Positions 22,344 through 32,085 of a stretch of 64,000 nt of DNA are shown one piece after another. How positions within the stretch are numbered: the first letter of the stretch is position 1; each line of letters begins with the position of its first letter. The notes under the pieces were generated by a model. The model was not told the DNA's origin. It saw only the letters and a list, made by a program, of their open reading frames with translations, and made no database searches. The translations under genes and the position numbers were made by a program. The stretch comes from Anniella stebbinsi (lineage: Eukaryota > Chordata > Lepidosauria > Squamata > Anniellidae), in contig JARDYH010000004.1 of the NCBI GenBank assembly GCA_029215795.1, positions 27,222,001-27,286,000 of the forward strand, read 5' to 3'.

Positions 22344-22379
22344 ATCCATACAGGCAAAAGCACTTCTTTGGGGCCACAT

Positions 22380-22886
22380 TTGCCAGTGAACTCTATGCCC
22401 TCATCTTCACGGCGTGGGGGCAGCAGTGCAGTGGCGGCGGCAGGCAGCGCACCCTGCATTGACGCTCGTTCTGCCCATCTACAGTAGAAGGAGCGCCATG
22501 GCGGGCTTTCCTGCCGCTGACGCCACCATGGCGCCCGCCCATCCTGCTGCTGCCTCAACTGCACCCACCCAACAGAGCGCGAGCAGCAGTTTTAGAGGCG
22601 CCTGGAAGCATGAGCTCCTCTCTTCCAGAGTAAGTTTTTGTTTTTTTAAAAAAACTTTTTAAAATGGGGTGGGGGGACAAGCTCCGGAGCAAGAGCGACA
22701 GACGGTAAATGCCATCGGCACCTCGCTCCAAGCTAAAAAAGTTGGGGTAAATGCCCGACATTTTTACAGCGGAGCTTTGGGGCTTTGCCCCTAGATGGCT
22801 TTGGAGTGGCGGCAGCATCATGTAAATCACCTGCCACCACTCGGAAGCCACCGCAGGGGGGAAGCGCCCGTCTAGAGGTACTCTAT
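22380..22886. other. GC-rich, exon-like or MITE-like block
   Basis: From about 22390 the DNA becomes GC- and CpG-rich. It contains GCGCCATGGCG (ATG at 22498) and, in the same frame, a perfect Kozak GCCACCATGGCG (ATG at 22528). The frame runs about 34 codons from the second ATG to AGAGTAAGT at about 22628, which resembles a 5' splice donor. That arrangement looks like a first coding exon, but the peptide (alanine/serine-rich) shows no known domain and there is no acceptor evidence. The T-run/A-run at 22641-22660 and hairpin-prone words also occur in the GC-rich MITE-like blocks at 508 and 35101, so a transposon origin is equally likely. Confidence 0.3.
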
Positions 22887-23241
22887 GATCCCCTCTACAA
22901 GGATTCGCTTTTGCGCCTGGTTAGGCGATTATGCGCATAATCGCAGAAGCGCATTTACACCTAATCCCTCTGCACGAGAGGCGGCGAGAGGTGGCGAAGT
23001 GCATTAACAGATGTCCAAAATGCGCTTGACAAGTAGTTAATGCGCATAAGTGCATATTCACACAGTCAAAATGCGCTTTAACGGACGGAGCAAAATAAAA
23101 CTCGCGATTTAACGCACATTCGATAATGCGCATAATTGGGGAGATAACGCGCCTCTACGCCTGATTTGCGCTCCATTCTTGTAGAGGTAATTTTTTTAAT
23201 GCGCCTTGAAAGAGCTTTAAATGCCTCTTGTAGAGGCACCC
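22887..23241. mobile_element. Harb-C MITE, complete 355 bp
   Basis: Ends GATCCCCTCTACAAGGATTC and CTCTTGTAGAGGCACCC are inverted repeats, flanked by TAT on both sides (22884-22886 and 23242-23244). The interior is full of the inverted words AATGCGC/GCGCATT. The length equals that of the copy at 52983. Confidence 0.85.
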
Positions 23242-23415
23242 TATATTGCACTGAAAAGGACTGAATCAAATGACTTGAAGCTCATGAGTGCAAAGGGGTG
23301 AGGTGGCAAGAAATCCATTCATTCCATGCAGAAATCCACCATCCCATGCTCACCTCAGTGACACACACTCACAGTGTAAACACATGCATACACACCAGAA
23401 CCAGACATAGATCTC
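23242..23415. other. Copia insertion flank
   Basis: Unassigned sequence; target of the copia insertion. Confidence 0.4.
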
Positions 23416-23420
23416 TGTTA

Positions 23421-23911
23421 TGTTGGGAAGAGAAAATTGCTCCTTGTGTGCTGAGTAAGCGTTAAAGTCCAGAAAAGAAGTCTTAGTAGTTGAAGGAATA
23501 CTCACACTCAGCAAATAGTGTATAATACAGTCCTTTACTTGTGTTTCAATAATATAAAATATATACAAGGCAACTGGTTCCTCCAGATAATATAGGCTTT
23601 TCCATATAGCTATAGCATAGTATAGACCTCCGTCAATCTCTCATACACCAGCCTCCGTTCCACATAACTCCAGCCTGATCCACCCCACAGCCATTACTAT
23701 AAGCTGTCTTTTATACATATTTCTGAACCCTGGCTCAGCACATTCAATTACCTTATCCTAGCAGAATGATTCCCACTATCTGCATGACCTTTCCAGCAGC
23801 ATAGAAAAACTTGCTCTATCTGCTTATTAACTTCAGCTGGCAGTTCAGTCCTTCTGGACACTCAAAACTTTTGTCCAGTTAAAACAACTTAAACTTAAAT
23901 TTTCCCTGACA
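23421..23911 (-). repeat. Copia 3' LTR
   Basis: 491 bp with the same TG...CA ends as the 5' LTR, separated from the coding frame by a short polypurine tract. The near identity of the two LTRs implies recent insertion. Confidence 0.95.
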
Positions 23912-23918
23912 CTCCTTC
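23912..23918 (-). promoter_or_regulatory. Copia polypurine tract
   Basis: GAAGGAG directly abuts the TGTCAGGG start of the 3' LTR, the expected position of the plus-strand primer. It is short for a PPT. Confidence 0.7.
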
Positions 23919-23931
23919 AAAATTGAAGACT

Positions 23932-24852
23932 TTAAGTTGTATAAAGTTGTCCTTCCTTACCTAACACTTCAAAACCTAACCTTTCAATTAATTTGGTATG
24001 CTGGTAAGTTGCCAATGGTTTAGTAAACACATCTGCTATATTTTCTTTTGATTCACAGTATATTAGCTTAATCAAACCATTTTCTACACACTGTTTAATA
24101 TTAAAGAACTTAATAGCAACATGCTTTGTCCTTGCTCTGAACATATGTGAATTAGCCAAAGCAATACATGATTGTGAGTCATTATAAACTTCCACAGGCA
24201 AATCACAAACAATATGCACATCTTTTAACAATTGTAAAAAATATTCCAGCTCTCCACAAGCTTCCGACAAAGATGCATATTCAGCTTCGCATGTTGATGT
24301 CGCTATGCAGCCTTGCTTCTTACTTTTCCAAAAGATCAGTGACTTTCCAAGTAGAATAGCCATTCCACTTGTGGACTTCCGGTCTTTGGGATTCCCTGCC
24401 CAGTCACTGTCCACATAGCATTCTAAGGACTTGGTTTCAAAAGATGACAGTAGACAAAGATCTAAAGTACCTTTCAAATATCTTAACAACCTCTTGACTC
24501 CTAACCAAGCCGCATTTGTTGGTTTCACAACTTGCTGACTTAGAATACCCACACTGCATGCAATATCAGCACGTGTCCATTGGCTTATGTACAACAAGCT
24601 TCCAATAACAGATTGATATAACTCTGGGTCATTGAAATCTTCCCCTTCCAAGTTGGATCTGAAATCTGGTAACATTGGACTCTGTACATAATTACAATCA
24701 GTCATCCCACATGACTGAAGCAAATTCACAATTTTCTGCTTTTGACTTAGAAAATATTTTCCATTCCTTTTGGTGATCTGCAATCCCAAATAATTGCTCA
24801 CTTCTCCAGCAATCATTCCAGCACATTTGCTGACTGCTGTTTCAAGTAACAA
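23932..24852 (-). pseudogene. Copia RT end and RNase H
   Basis: Resumes in the same frame with GEVSNYLGLQITKRN, normally placed about 40 residues after the YVDD box. Then YLKGTLDLCL, the RNase H start CYVDSDWAGNPKDRKSTSG (first Asp), STCEAEYASLSEA (Glu), VYNDSQSCIALA (Asp) and RTKHVAIKFF, where the family usually has KH(I/V)DI, so the last acidic residue appears replaced by alanine. The frame is open for 306 codons to its natural stop, close to the 3' LTR. By family comparison roughly 130 residues of RT are missing between this block and the N-terminal part. Confidence 0.9.
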
Positions 24853-24897
24853 AACTTTGTTAGTTTTTCATCAAAACCAGTAAGTTTGTTTTCGGTT

Positions 24898-25269
24898 TCA
24901 CCTGATTCTAAAAATGTTTCCTTTACTTGCAAGTAACCCTTTGCAACCATTCTCTAAAACCTTATTTTTGAAAACCCATCGGCAATTCACCGACTTTCTG
25001 CCTGCAGGCAGTTGTGTAATTTCATACACACCATGTTTAGAGAAACTCTGAAGCTCCTCCTGCATAGCAGAAATCCATCTCTGCTTTTCCTGCTTAGGTA
25101 GCTGTAAAACCTCCTCATAACTTTGAGGCTCACATTTCACCAGGCAAACTGTTTCTCTGCTGTTGTCAAAACCAAATCTCACAGGCGGTATGCCCTTATT
25201 TGCTCGATCAGACCTCCTTAACTTACAAGGACTCGGCTCTGGAGGTTGTTTCTTTCCATTGCTTTCCAT
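24898..25269 (-). pseudogene. Copia reverse transcriptase, N-terminal part
   Basis: Contains KQRWISAMQEELQSF, then LPAGRKSVNCRWVFKNK and a degenerate LLASKG for the usual LVAKG. These are the finger motifs of copia-type RT (RVT_2). After the KG the sequence stops resembling RT and meets a TGA. The palm, including the YVDD catalytic box, is missing from the interval before the next block. Confidence 0.88.
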
Positions 25270-25281
25270 GGGGGGGCGGAG

Positions 25282-25737
25282 TTACACGCTGCTCCCTGGG
25301 AGACTCGGCTTCTGTTCCTCCCCTTCATTTCTCCCGTCCGTTGAGAAATGCAGCAAAACCTCCGGGTTAGAATGTACTTTCTCCCAGTTTTGTTCCTCAA
25401 AACTAGCTGATCTTGACACAATAATTTCCCCTCCTCCTACATAGAACCTCCAAGATTTGTCGCTGTACCCAACGAAGAGCGCCCTTACGGCTTTATTGAC
25501 AGCTTTCAGCCTCTGGCTTTTTGGAACGTTTACGTAGGCAAATGTGCCCCAAACTCTTAAATGAGATAGATTTGGCTTTTTACCATGCAATTGATAGAAA
25601 GGCACACTATCAATCGCCTGAGACCACGTCCTACTTAATAAATAGTTGGCAGTAGAGAATGCCTCTGCCCACAGCCCTGGTTCTGTGTTTGAATCCAGTA
25701 ACAAAGAATTTTTCACTGTTTGAAGTAACCCATTCTT
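25282..25737 (-). pseudogene. Copia integrase C-terminal region
   Basis: Continues in frame: KNGLLQTVKNSLLLDS, WAEAFSTANYLLSR and a GKKPNLSHLRVWGTFAYV block, all standard for the distal part of copia integrase, then ALFVGYSDKSWRFY. The acidic linker before RT follows and is closed by a TAA. No frameshift. Confidence 0.88.
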
Positions 25738-26217
25738 TCATTCAATGGCTCCATTCTGCCAAGGCGCATATGGGTCTGATAACCTGTGGGTTATCTCATT
25801 GACCTTAGCCCACTTCACAAAATCATGACCTGTAAATTCTCCACCTCTATCAGACTGGATTTGAATTACCTGCTTTTTGAATCTGCGTTCAGCCCAAGTC
25901 ACCCAATCCCTGAATGTTTGAAATGTCTCTGATTTTTTCTTCAGCATAAATACCCAACTGAACTGGGATTTATCATCAAGAATCACCAGAACAAACTTTG
26001 CACCTCCTATGCTGTCCTTAAACGGACCAATCAAATCAAGGTGTACCAATTGAAAAACCTCCTGAGTAACACTATTACTCTTTTTGTTAATCGGCTGAAG
26101 TTTGGATTTTGATTGCTTGCATATTCTGCAATCCAGAAACTTATTGCACCCATTGAGGTCTATGCCTTTACATTCCGTTGGCATTTGTTTCAACACCTTA
26201 AAGCTTGCGTGACCCAT
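25738..26217 (-). pseudogene. Copia integrase, zinc and catalytic core
   Basis: The frame resumes one codon after the TGA with RMGHASFKVLK. The HHCC domain is completed by CRIC near residue 32. The catalytic triad is recognisable: D in LVHLDLIGP, D in IQSDRGGEF, and E in APWQNGAIE at the end. A TGA immediately follows that glutamate, where the family has arginine (usually ERKN), consistent with a CGA-to-TGA change. All three catalytic residues are preserved. Confidence 0.9.
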
Positions 26218-26220
26218 CCT

Positions 26221-26874
26221 TCAATGGAAGAGATGGACACAATTAAAATGACTTGGCACATTCCCAATCTGACTTACCACACAGACATGGGATTTCATTT
26301 CATATAAACCATTCCTTAGGAAACCTTGTGCACAAACTTGCCCCTTCATTGTTACCTCACACACGCTCTCTTTGAAAATAACAACATACCCAGCCTTAGT
26401 TAGGCTTGCAACTGAAAGAAGATTATACTCTAAACTTTCCACGCACAACACATTAGGTAAACATTTGCCCAAACAAGGAACATAGCAAGTCCCTTTCCCA
26501 TATATGGAAACCTGCTTCCCGTCTGCTAGCGACACAGATTCCGGAGATCCATGCCAGTGCTTATCAAAACCTTCCCTGCTCCGGCATAAGGTTTGGCTGG
26601 AGGCGGAGTCGATCAACCAAACATTTTTCCACTCATCCCCTCTCGTCTCCACGGCAACCGAGACCAACTGAGTGCTCTTGGATTCCTTCCACTCACTTTC
26701 CCGGTCTCCCTTCGAGTAACGGTTCTCCTGCCACCGCGAGGCTCCCTTCGACTGAAGTTTTACTTGCCAATTCCTCCAAATATGCCCTGTCTTTCCACAA
26801 CGAAAACACTTCTGCTTTTTGACGGCCATTGTGCTCTCTCCTTCACCGGCTGATAAGCGCTGCCTTGACTCCAT
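26221..26874 (-). pseudogene. Copia zinc knuckle and protease region
   Basis: Same frame as gag. Near residue 23 it has a CCHC-type knuckle, CFRCGKTGHIWRNW, in which the final cysteine is tryptophan (codon at 26767-26769). The protease region follows around residues 82-92: WLIDSASSQTLC, where the family normally has DSGA(S/T); the aspartate is kept but the glycine is not. Further on, CVESLEYNLLSVASLTKAGY is typical of the protease C-terminal half. The end enters the pre-integrase domain (NGLYEM) and is cut by a TGA within the H-x4-H zinc motif. Both altered motifs suggest reduced RNA packaging and processing. Confidence 0.85.
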
Positions 26875-26883
26875 TTTGGCTTG

Positions 26884-27636
26884 TCATTTTTCCTCTCCAT
26901 GTGATTCACGGCCAACCTTATTCCTTTCTCCTCGTTCTTCCATCCTTTCAATGCGTTTTTTCTCTTCCTGCAACAATCTCCCTGTTAAATATTCAATAGA
27001 GAGATACGTCTGTGGCATGGACTCCAAACTCATGGTGAGAGGGTCCCAACTTTCTGGGATGGAACTGAGAATGATATAAATTCGATTCTCCTCATCAAAG
27101 GGTAGTCCAACTTCTAATAATTTTGAGAACAGCGTGCCCATATTTTGGAGGTGCTCCGAAAGCAAACCTCCTTCCCTGAGCTTGGTGTGATGCAGCTGTC
27201 TTGTCAGGCTTATTTTGGAACTGGCTGTTTCCCTCACATAAATTCCTTTCAATTTGCCCCAACATTGCTTCGCTGTGTCAGTGCGAGATATGTGAATAAT
27301 TTGGCTATCCTCTCTGCTAAGCACAATATTAGCTTTGGCCCTCGTGGCTAAAGAATTCCATGTAGCTCTTTCGTCAGCGCTGAGGCTCACCGGCCTCTCG
27401 TCTTCCACGATATGCCAACATCCATCACGCCTCAGAAACATCTCAGTCTTGAACAACCAGTTCAAGTAATTCTTTTCATTCAACCTCTCGATGGGAATCC
27501 CTCCTTGCAAGCTCATCTGTGCCATGTTTTCCAGCTGGCTCACAATCACAGCCTTACTCTGGCCAGACAAACCGCTTGCCTCCGATTCCTCACTCGAACT
27601 TTCAGAGCCAGATAAATTATCCTCCTGTTTAGACAT
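26884..27636 (-). pseudogene. gag: Copia gag
   Basis: 250 codons from an ATG about 130 bp downstream of the primer site. The N-terminus is acidic and serine-rich (residues 1-45). The central part (about 55-190) has the copia-type Gag signature: LNEKNYLNWLFKTEMFL, a tryptophan-centred WNSLATRAKANIVLS region, then a QLHHTKLREGG...YIILSSIPESW section (UBN2-like). The C-terminus is highly charged. The frame ends at TGA, but the same frame continues three codons later into the zinc-knuckle region, so this stop splits a single gag-pol frame. The capsid-type protein would package element RNA. The stop could be a nonsense mutation or, less likely, a readthrough site (UGA-C). Confidence 0.9.
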
Positions 27637-27765
27637 CTAATCTGGAAACCATCATCCATTGCTGTATTTGGAACACCTTGCACTCCTGTGCATTCACTGG
27701 ACTCCTTGCTGAGCTCTTTCCTGAGCTTTTCCTGGGCTTTTATTGCCTCTTTCCTGGGCTTTTTC

Positions 27766-27780
27766 CTGGGCCCATAACCC
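27766..27780 (-). promoter_or_regulatory. Copia primer-binding site for a half tRNA-iMet
   Basis: Immediately inside the 5' LTR the element-sense sequence is GGGTTATGGGCCCAG. It is the exact complement of the anticodon arm of eukaryotic initiator tRNA-Met (CUGGGCCCAUAACCC), not of the tRNA 3' end. Drosophila copia primes in this way from a 5' half-tRNA fragment of about 39 nucleotides. Confidence 0.85.
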
Positions 27781-28271
27781 TGTTGGGGAGAGAAAATTGT
27801 TCCCTGTGTGCTGAGTAAGCGTTAAAGTCCAGAAAAGAAGTCTTAGTAGTTGAAGGAAAACTCACACTCAGCAAATAGTGTATAATACAGTCCTTTACTT
27901 GTGTTTCAATAATATAAAATATATACAAGGCAACTGGTTCCTCCAGATAATATAGGCTTTTCCATATAGCTATAGCATAGTATAGACCTCCGTCAATCTC
28001 TCATACACCAGCCTCCGTTCCACATAACTCCAGCCTGATCCACCCCACAGCCATTACTATAAGCTGTCTTTTATACATATTTCTGAACCCTGGCTCAGCA
28101 CATTCAATTACCTTATCCTAGCAGAATGATTCCCACTATCTGCATGACCTTTCCAGCAGCATAGAAAAACTTGCTCTATCTGCTTATTAACTTCAGCTGG
28201 CAGTTCAGTCCTTCTGGACACTCAAAACTTTTGTCCAATTAAAACAACTTAAACTTAAATTTTCCCTGACA
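27781..28271 (-). repeat. Copia 5' LTR
   Basis: 491 bp, element-sense start TGTCAGGGAAAA and end CTCCCCAACA. It differs from the 3' LTR at five positions by eye, about 1 percent. Promoter and polyadenylation signals were not resolved. Confidence 0.95.
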
Positions 28272-28276
28272 TGTTA

Positions 28277-28690
28277 TGCCCCCACGCATTGATCCAGCCA
28301 TGGCACAGAAGCCAAGCGTCAATCATTGCATTGCCAAGCAACCACCAGCAGATTTTTTTCAAAAGAAAAACAAAACAATAAAATAAATAAATCCCACGGC
28401 ATAGAAACCACCCAAAGGAAAAACATAAGAACATAAGAAGAGCCATGCTGGACCAGACTAATCCATCTAGTCCAGCATTCTGTTCACATAGTGGCTAACC
28501 AACTGCCACAGGAAACCCACAAGAGGGACATGAATGCAACAGCAACATCCCTTCCATGTTCCCCAGCATACACAACTAGTTATGGAATTGCCAGGCAACC
28601 ACCGGTAGATTTTTTTTTTTAAAAAAACAAACAAATAAATAAATAAATAAATCCCATGCAGAGAAATCACCCACTAGCAGATTTTTTTAA
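28277..28690. repeat. Locally duplicated AT-rich unit
   Basis: The pattern TTGCCA(A/G)GCAACCACC, AGATTTTTTT, AATAAATAAATCCCA, AGAAA.CACCC occurs at about 28330-28413 and again at about 28589-28674, with the CR1 fragment between. A third partial unit follows at 28674-28735. Confidence 0.55.
28424..28575 (-). mobile_element. CR1-type LINE 3' end
   Basis: ATAAGAACATAAGAAGAGCC, ATGCTGGACCAGAC, CATCTAGTCCAGCATTCTG and TTCACATAGTGGC: the same segment as 21905-22083 in the same orientation. Confidence 0.8.
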
Positions 28691-28748
28691 AAAGGAAAAA
28701 ATATATTTCCCCAACCACGAGCAGATTGTTACAGAGCAATAAACCATG

Positions 28749-28778
28749 CAATTGCCAACAAGATTGTTGGCAATTGCA
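28749..28778. repeat. Perfect 13-bp inverted repeat
   Basis: GCAATTGCCAACA and TGTTGGCAATTGC separated by AGAT. It lies just downstream of the duplicated unit. Confidence 0.9.
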
Positions 28779-28939
28779 CACACACAAAAAGAACACACAC
28801 ACAAAAAGAACAATAATTGCCAACCCAACCAACCACAGTCTAAAAAAAAAAGGGGGGGGGGTAAATGGTGAAGCAATAGATTTTTTTTTTAAAAAAACTA
28901 TTCCCCGAAAGAGAAAGACAAAAGATCCCGAGAAGAGAT

Positions 28940-29035
28940 TACGGGTGCAATCCTACACACATTTACCTTGGAGTAAACCCCATTGAATCTGATGGGATAT
29001 ATTTCTGAGTACCATGCTACAGGATTGCACTGAAA
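28940..29035 (+). repeat. Interspersed foldback repeat
   Basis: GGGTGCAATCCTACACACAT at the left is mirrored by GCTACAGGATTGCACTG at the right, with GGAGTAAACCCCATTGAATC inside. Same family as 7698-7790. Confidence 0.65.
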
Positions 29036-29200
29036 ATTAGCCTCCCCTGCACCCTGCCCTCCCCTCCCCACACACCAAAGAAGAAAGAAAAACAGCCAAA
29101 TAACAAGAACTTTTAGGTCTGGATTCTCTTGATGAGTGAGTGAGCCAGCTGCCTGTCTGGCTTGCACATGCAAAACACACCCGCACACATCCACTGTTCG

Positions 29201-29202
<2 letters not shown>

Positions 29203-29238
<36 letters not shown>
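29203..29238. repeat. (ATT)n microsatellite
   Basis: Twelve ATT/TTA units. Confidence 0.97.
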
Positions 29239-29240
<2 letters not shown>

Positions 29241-29321
29241 TTGGTGGCTGTTACACTCTTTCACTCCTTCATTAACAAGTTAAAATATTGTGTTTGTCAT
29301 TACACTCACACTGCCACTGCC

Positions 29322-29641
29322 TAGGGTGACCAGGTAAAATCCAGGTCAGGGCTCATGTAACTTTAACGGTTGTAGAGAAAAGGGAATTTCAGCCAGTGTC
29401 ACTTGTATGCAATTAGTTCCGGGTGAAATTCCCTCGTCATCACAACAGTTAAAGTTGCAGGGGCCCTGCCTTCTTTTGTATATGGTCACTCTAGTATAGG
29501 GCATGCACATTTAACAGTTGTGATGAAGAGGGAATTTCACCAGGAACTAATTGCATACAAATGACACTGGCTGAAATTCCCTTTTCTCTACAACTGTTAA
29601 AGTTACATGAGCCCTGACCTGGATTTTATCTGGTCACTCTA
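29322..29641. mobile_element. hAT-A MITE, complete 320 bp
   Basis: Ends TAGGGTGACCAGGTAAAATC and GATTTTATCTGGTCACTCTA. Perfect 8-bp duplication CCACTGCC at 29314-29321 and 29642-29649. Same sub-terminal variant and same length as 17217-17536. Confidence 0.93.
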
Positions 29642-29649
29642 CCACTGCC

Positions 29650-31126
29650 CTCCTGCTCACATTGTGGGACAGAAAATGACCACTACCTTAGCAGTTTGCT
29701 GCTCCTCTGAGCATGCCCAACAATATTTTCTTTTTTAAAAAATAAATAAATCACAAGTGGTGTGTTTGCCCTGCCCTGCCTTCCCCTGCCCTTTCTCTTT
29801 CTCTTGCAAAGTAGAGAATCAAACCCAGGAACAAGGCAGATGATCTATTTCCCTTTGCAGTGTTGTGCTGGTATTTTGCTTCCCCTTTGAGACCCACTGC
29901 CCTTAAGGTATCCATGAAGCAGCCCACCGATCAATCAAGCCTGACAAACTTCACCCACTGCAGTCAAATTAATCAAGCGTCTATCGCACTAATCAAGCGT
30001 CTATCACGCTGAGATAGCAAACTTCCAAAATGTTATGTACGACTGCCCAGCCATGTAGACTGTGCAGGGTTTCCTGGAAATCAAACGCACCTCGGGCCAC
30101 AGGTAGACCTGGCTCTAGTGATGGAGAACACTTGCTGTAATGAATTCCTTCAAAGGCAAGGCAAGGTGTCACAATTTACAGCCATTACCTCCCTTTGTCT
30201 GCCTGTCTTGGCAAGGCCCAGCTCTGGCCATTTATGTGTCATCATCTCCCTAATCAAGGCTGGGGCGATGATTCCTGGGGGATCCATTGCTGCCCCTTGC
30301 TTCCCTGTGTTAGGTTTCAACTGCCTGCCATGCAGGATCTATTAGGGAAGTGGTGAAATGTAAATGGCTCTTGAGCTGCAGCCAGGAGGAAATGGAAATA
30401 GCTCAAAAGTGGGCATATTTCTGATTGGTCACCCAGTGACTGATTTTTGTCACCAGGGAGGAGACTGAATGATGAGATCAATGTATACATCTTCCAATTG
30501 CCATCTCTGCAGCCTGTATTTTAGAGAATGGGCATGCATGAATGGGGTGATTCCACACATTTATGGGCTGGCTACATGACAACTCTTCCACCCGCAAACG
30601 ATTGCAGTACTGGAAGCAGGATAAATTAATATAATGCTGAGCGAATGTGTCGCGTTCACAATCATTCAGCAAAAAGCAGAGGGCTGTCTTGACATTGCCT
30701 TTCCTCCTGAGTGGCTCTGAATCCGTGCTGCGTCGGTTATATGATGCAGCCACAGATTCTAAGCCACCCCAGGGCAAAGAGGTGAAGGTGCGCAGCTGAA
30801 AAGTTGGGGACTTACCCTGACTCTTCTAGCCAGAGCGTGGTCAGCATGGCTCTTCCGCCGGTCTGTCTTTGCTTAGAGCCACTCTGGGGGCATTCCCGGG
30901 TGGAAGGCAGCATTCTATTGGTCTCTGGAAGTTGCAGAGAGGGAGCCTCCCCTCATAAAGGCAACATCCTCTCCTTGTAAGGACAACTTGCTGCCACCAT
31001 GCACCAGGGATAGCGTGGGGTTTGGTGGCGGAATGGCGTCAGCCCAGCACTGTGAAGTCAGCCCCCAGGATATCAACTGAGGTCCATTGGTCAGCATGGG
31101 GGAAAAGCTGTAATTTGGAAGAAGGG
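29650..31126. other. No recognisable gene
   Basis: Unassigned DNA. A short direct repeat TAATCAAGCGTCTATC occurs twice near 29971 and 29991. No domain-bearing frame. Confidence 0.4.
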
Positions 31127-31315
31127 GCATAACTCAGGGATATTGTGCATGGACTGCATGCAGAAGGCTCCAGCTTCAACACCTGGTCTCTCCAGGTAGA
31201 GCTGTGAAAGACTACTGTCTGAAACCCTGGAGAGCCTTTGCCGGTCAATGTAGACAGTACTGAACTAGATGGACCAGTGGTCTGACTCATAAAGAAGCTC
31301 CCTACATTCCTGAAC
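31127..31315 (+). mobile_element. tRNA-derived SINE
   Basis: A degenerate head (TAACTCAGGGATATTGTGCA, GCATGCAGAAGGC) is followed by the family body: CTGAAACCCTGGAGAGCC, TGTAGACAGTACTGAAC, TAGATGGACCAGTGGTCTGA, AAGAAGCTCC. Diverged, non-functional. Confidence 0.7.
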
Positions 31316-32060
31316 ATGACGAGTGTACAGCATCGGCACCATCTTTGTATAGGCACAGCCCATACATCTACAAGTATGCTGTCGATGCTGTGTGTGCATC
31401 TCCACCATCTTTGTTTCAGGGATCTTTTTGGTGATGGGAAAGTGATGAGAGTGGCTGCACAATTAAAGACAAGACTACACAGCCTGCCCACTGCTTCCAT
31501 ACCCTGCAGATTTCTTACTATGCATTATGTCTTTCCTACATGGACATATATAGGAGTAGGGGGGGAAAGCACACCACCGTTGTTAAGATCGCACACACAA
31601 ACATCTGTTTTGCTACATATGCACACATTGGGAATCCACTGTTAACTGTGGCTTCCCAATGTGTGTATCTCTAGTCAAGGAGACACCTGTTCTGTTGTCC
31701 TACAGGAGGATGTACAAGGGTGTACACATTTTGTTCATATATGAATATACGTCCTTGTACGAAAAACACCATTGCCCCAATCTAAATAGGTGCATATGTT
31801 TGTGGAAGCAGGCTTCTGCCCATGTATCCCTACCTACCTGAGGCAGCACATGCACACATTCCTTGGGCTGTAGGCAAGAGTGTTGATCACCTCTTGGAAG
31901 GATGGGGAAGCAGGATTGGCTTCAGATCCACCCTTTTCACCCTGAGATCCACCTTTTCACTCTGAGCAAGCAATGGCTCAATTGACAATAGTTTGAATGG
32001 GCCTGATCAAGGATGCCCCAGTTGCTGGATCAAGATAGGAATCAGAGTCTTCTAATCTAT
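31316..32060. other. No recognisable gene
   Basis: Short frames only. GGGAATCCAC...GTGGCTTCCCAATGTG near 31628-31665 is a small inverted repeat. Confidence 0.4.
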
Positions 32061-32079
32061 TTGTGTGTGTGTGTGTGTG
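32061..32079. repeat. (GT)n microsatellite
   Basis: About nine GT units. Confidence 0.9.
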
Positions 32080-32085
32080 AGAGAG

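Larger units (their letters stand above)
23416..28276 (-). mobile_element. Ty1/copia LTR retrotransposon with target duplications
   Basis: The element itself spans 23421-28271 (4851 bp), flanked by TGTTA on both sides (23416-23420 and 28272-28276). It has two 491-bp LTRs beginning TGTCAGGG and ending CAACA in its own sense, a primer site, a polypurine tract, and gag-protease-integrase-RT-RNase H in that order. Integrase upstream of reverse transcriptase defines the Ty1/copia (Pseudoviridae) order. Copia elements are uncommon in vertebrates but known from fish, amphibians and reptiles. All coding blocks lie in one reading frame, interrupted by about five nonsense positions and by loss of the RT core. 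It is therefore non-autonomous as it stands. Confidence 0.97.

Noticed and set aside
24168..24359. Plus-strand frames within the copia region
   Set aside because: Antisense shadows of the minus-strand copia frame.
26875..26886. Programmed UGA readthrough between gag and pol
   Set aside because: Possible in principle (UGA followed by C), but further in-frame stops downstream and the usual single-frame copia layout make nonsense mutation more likely.
27766..27780. Piece of an initiator tRNA-Met gene
   Set aside because: Only the anticodon-arm 15 nt match, and they abut the LTR exactly, so it is a primer-binding site.
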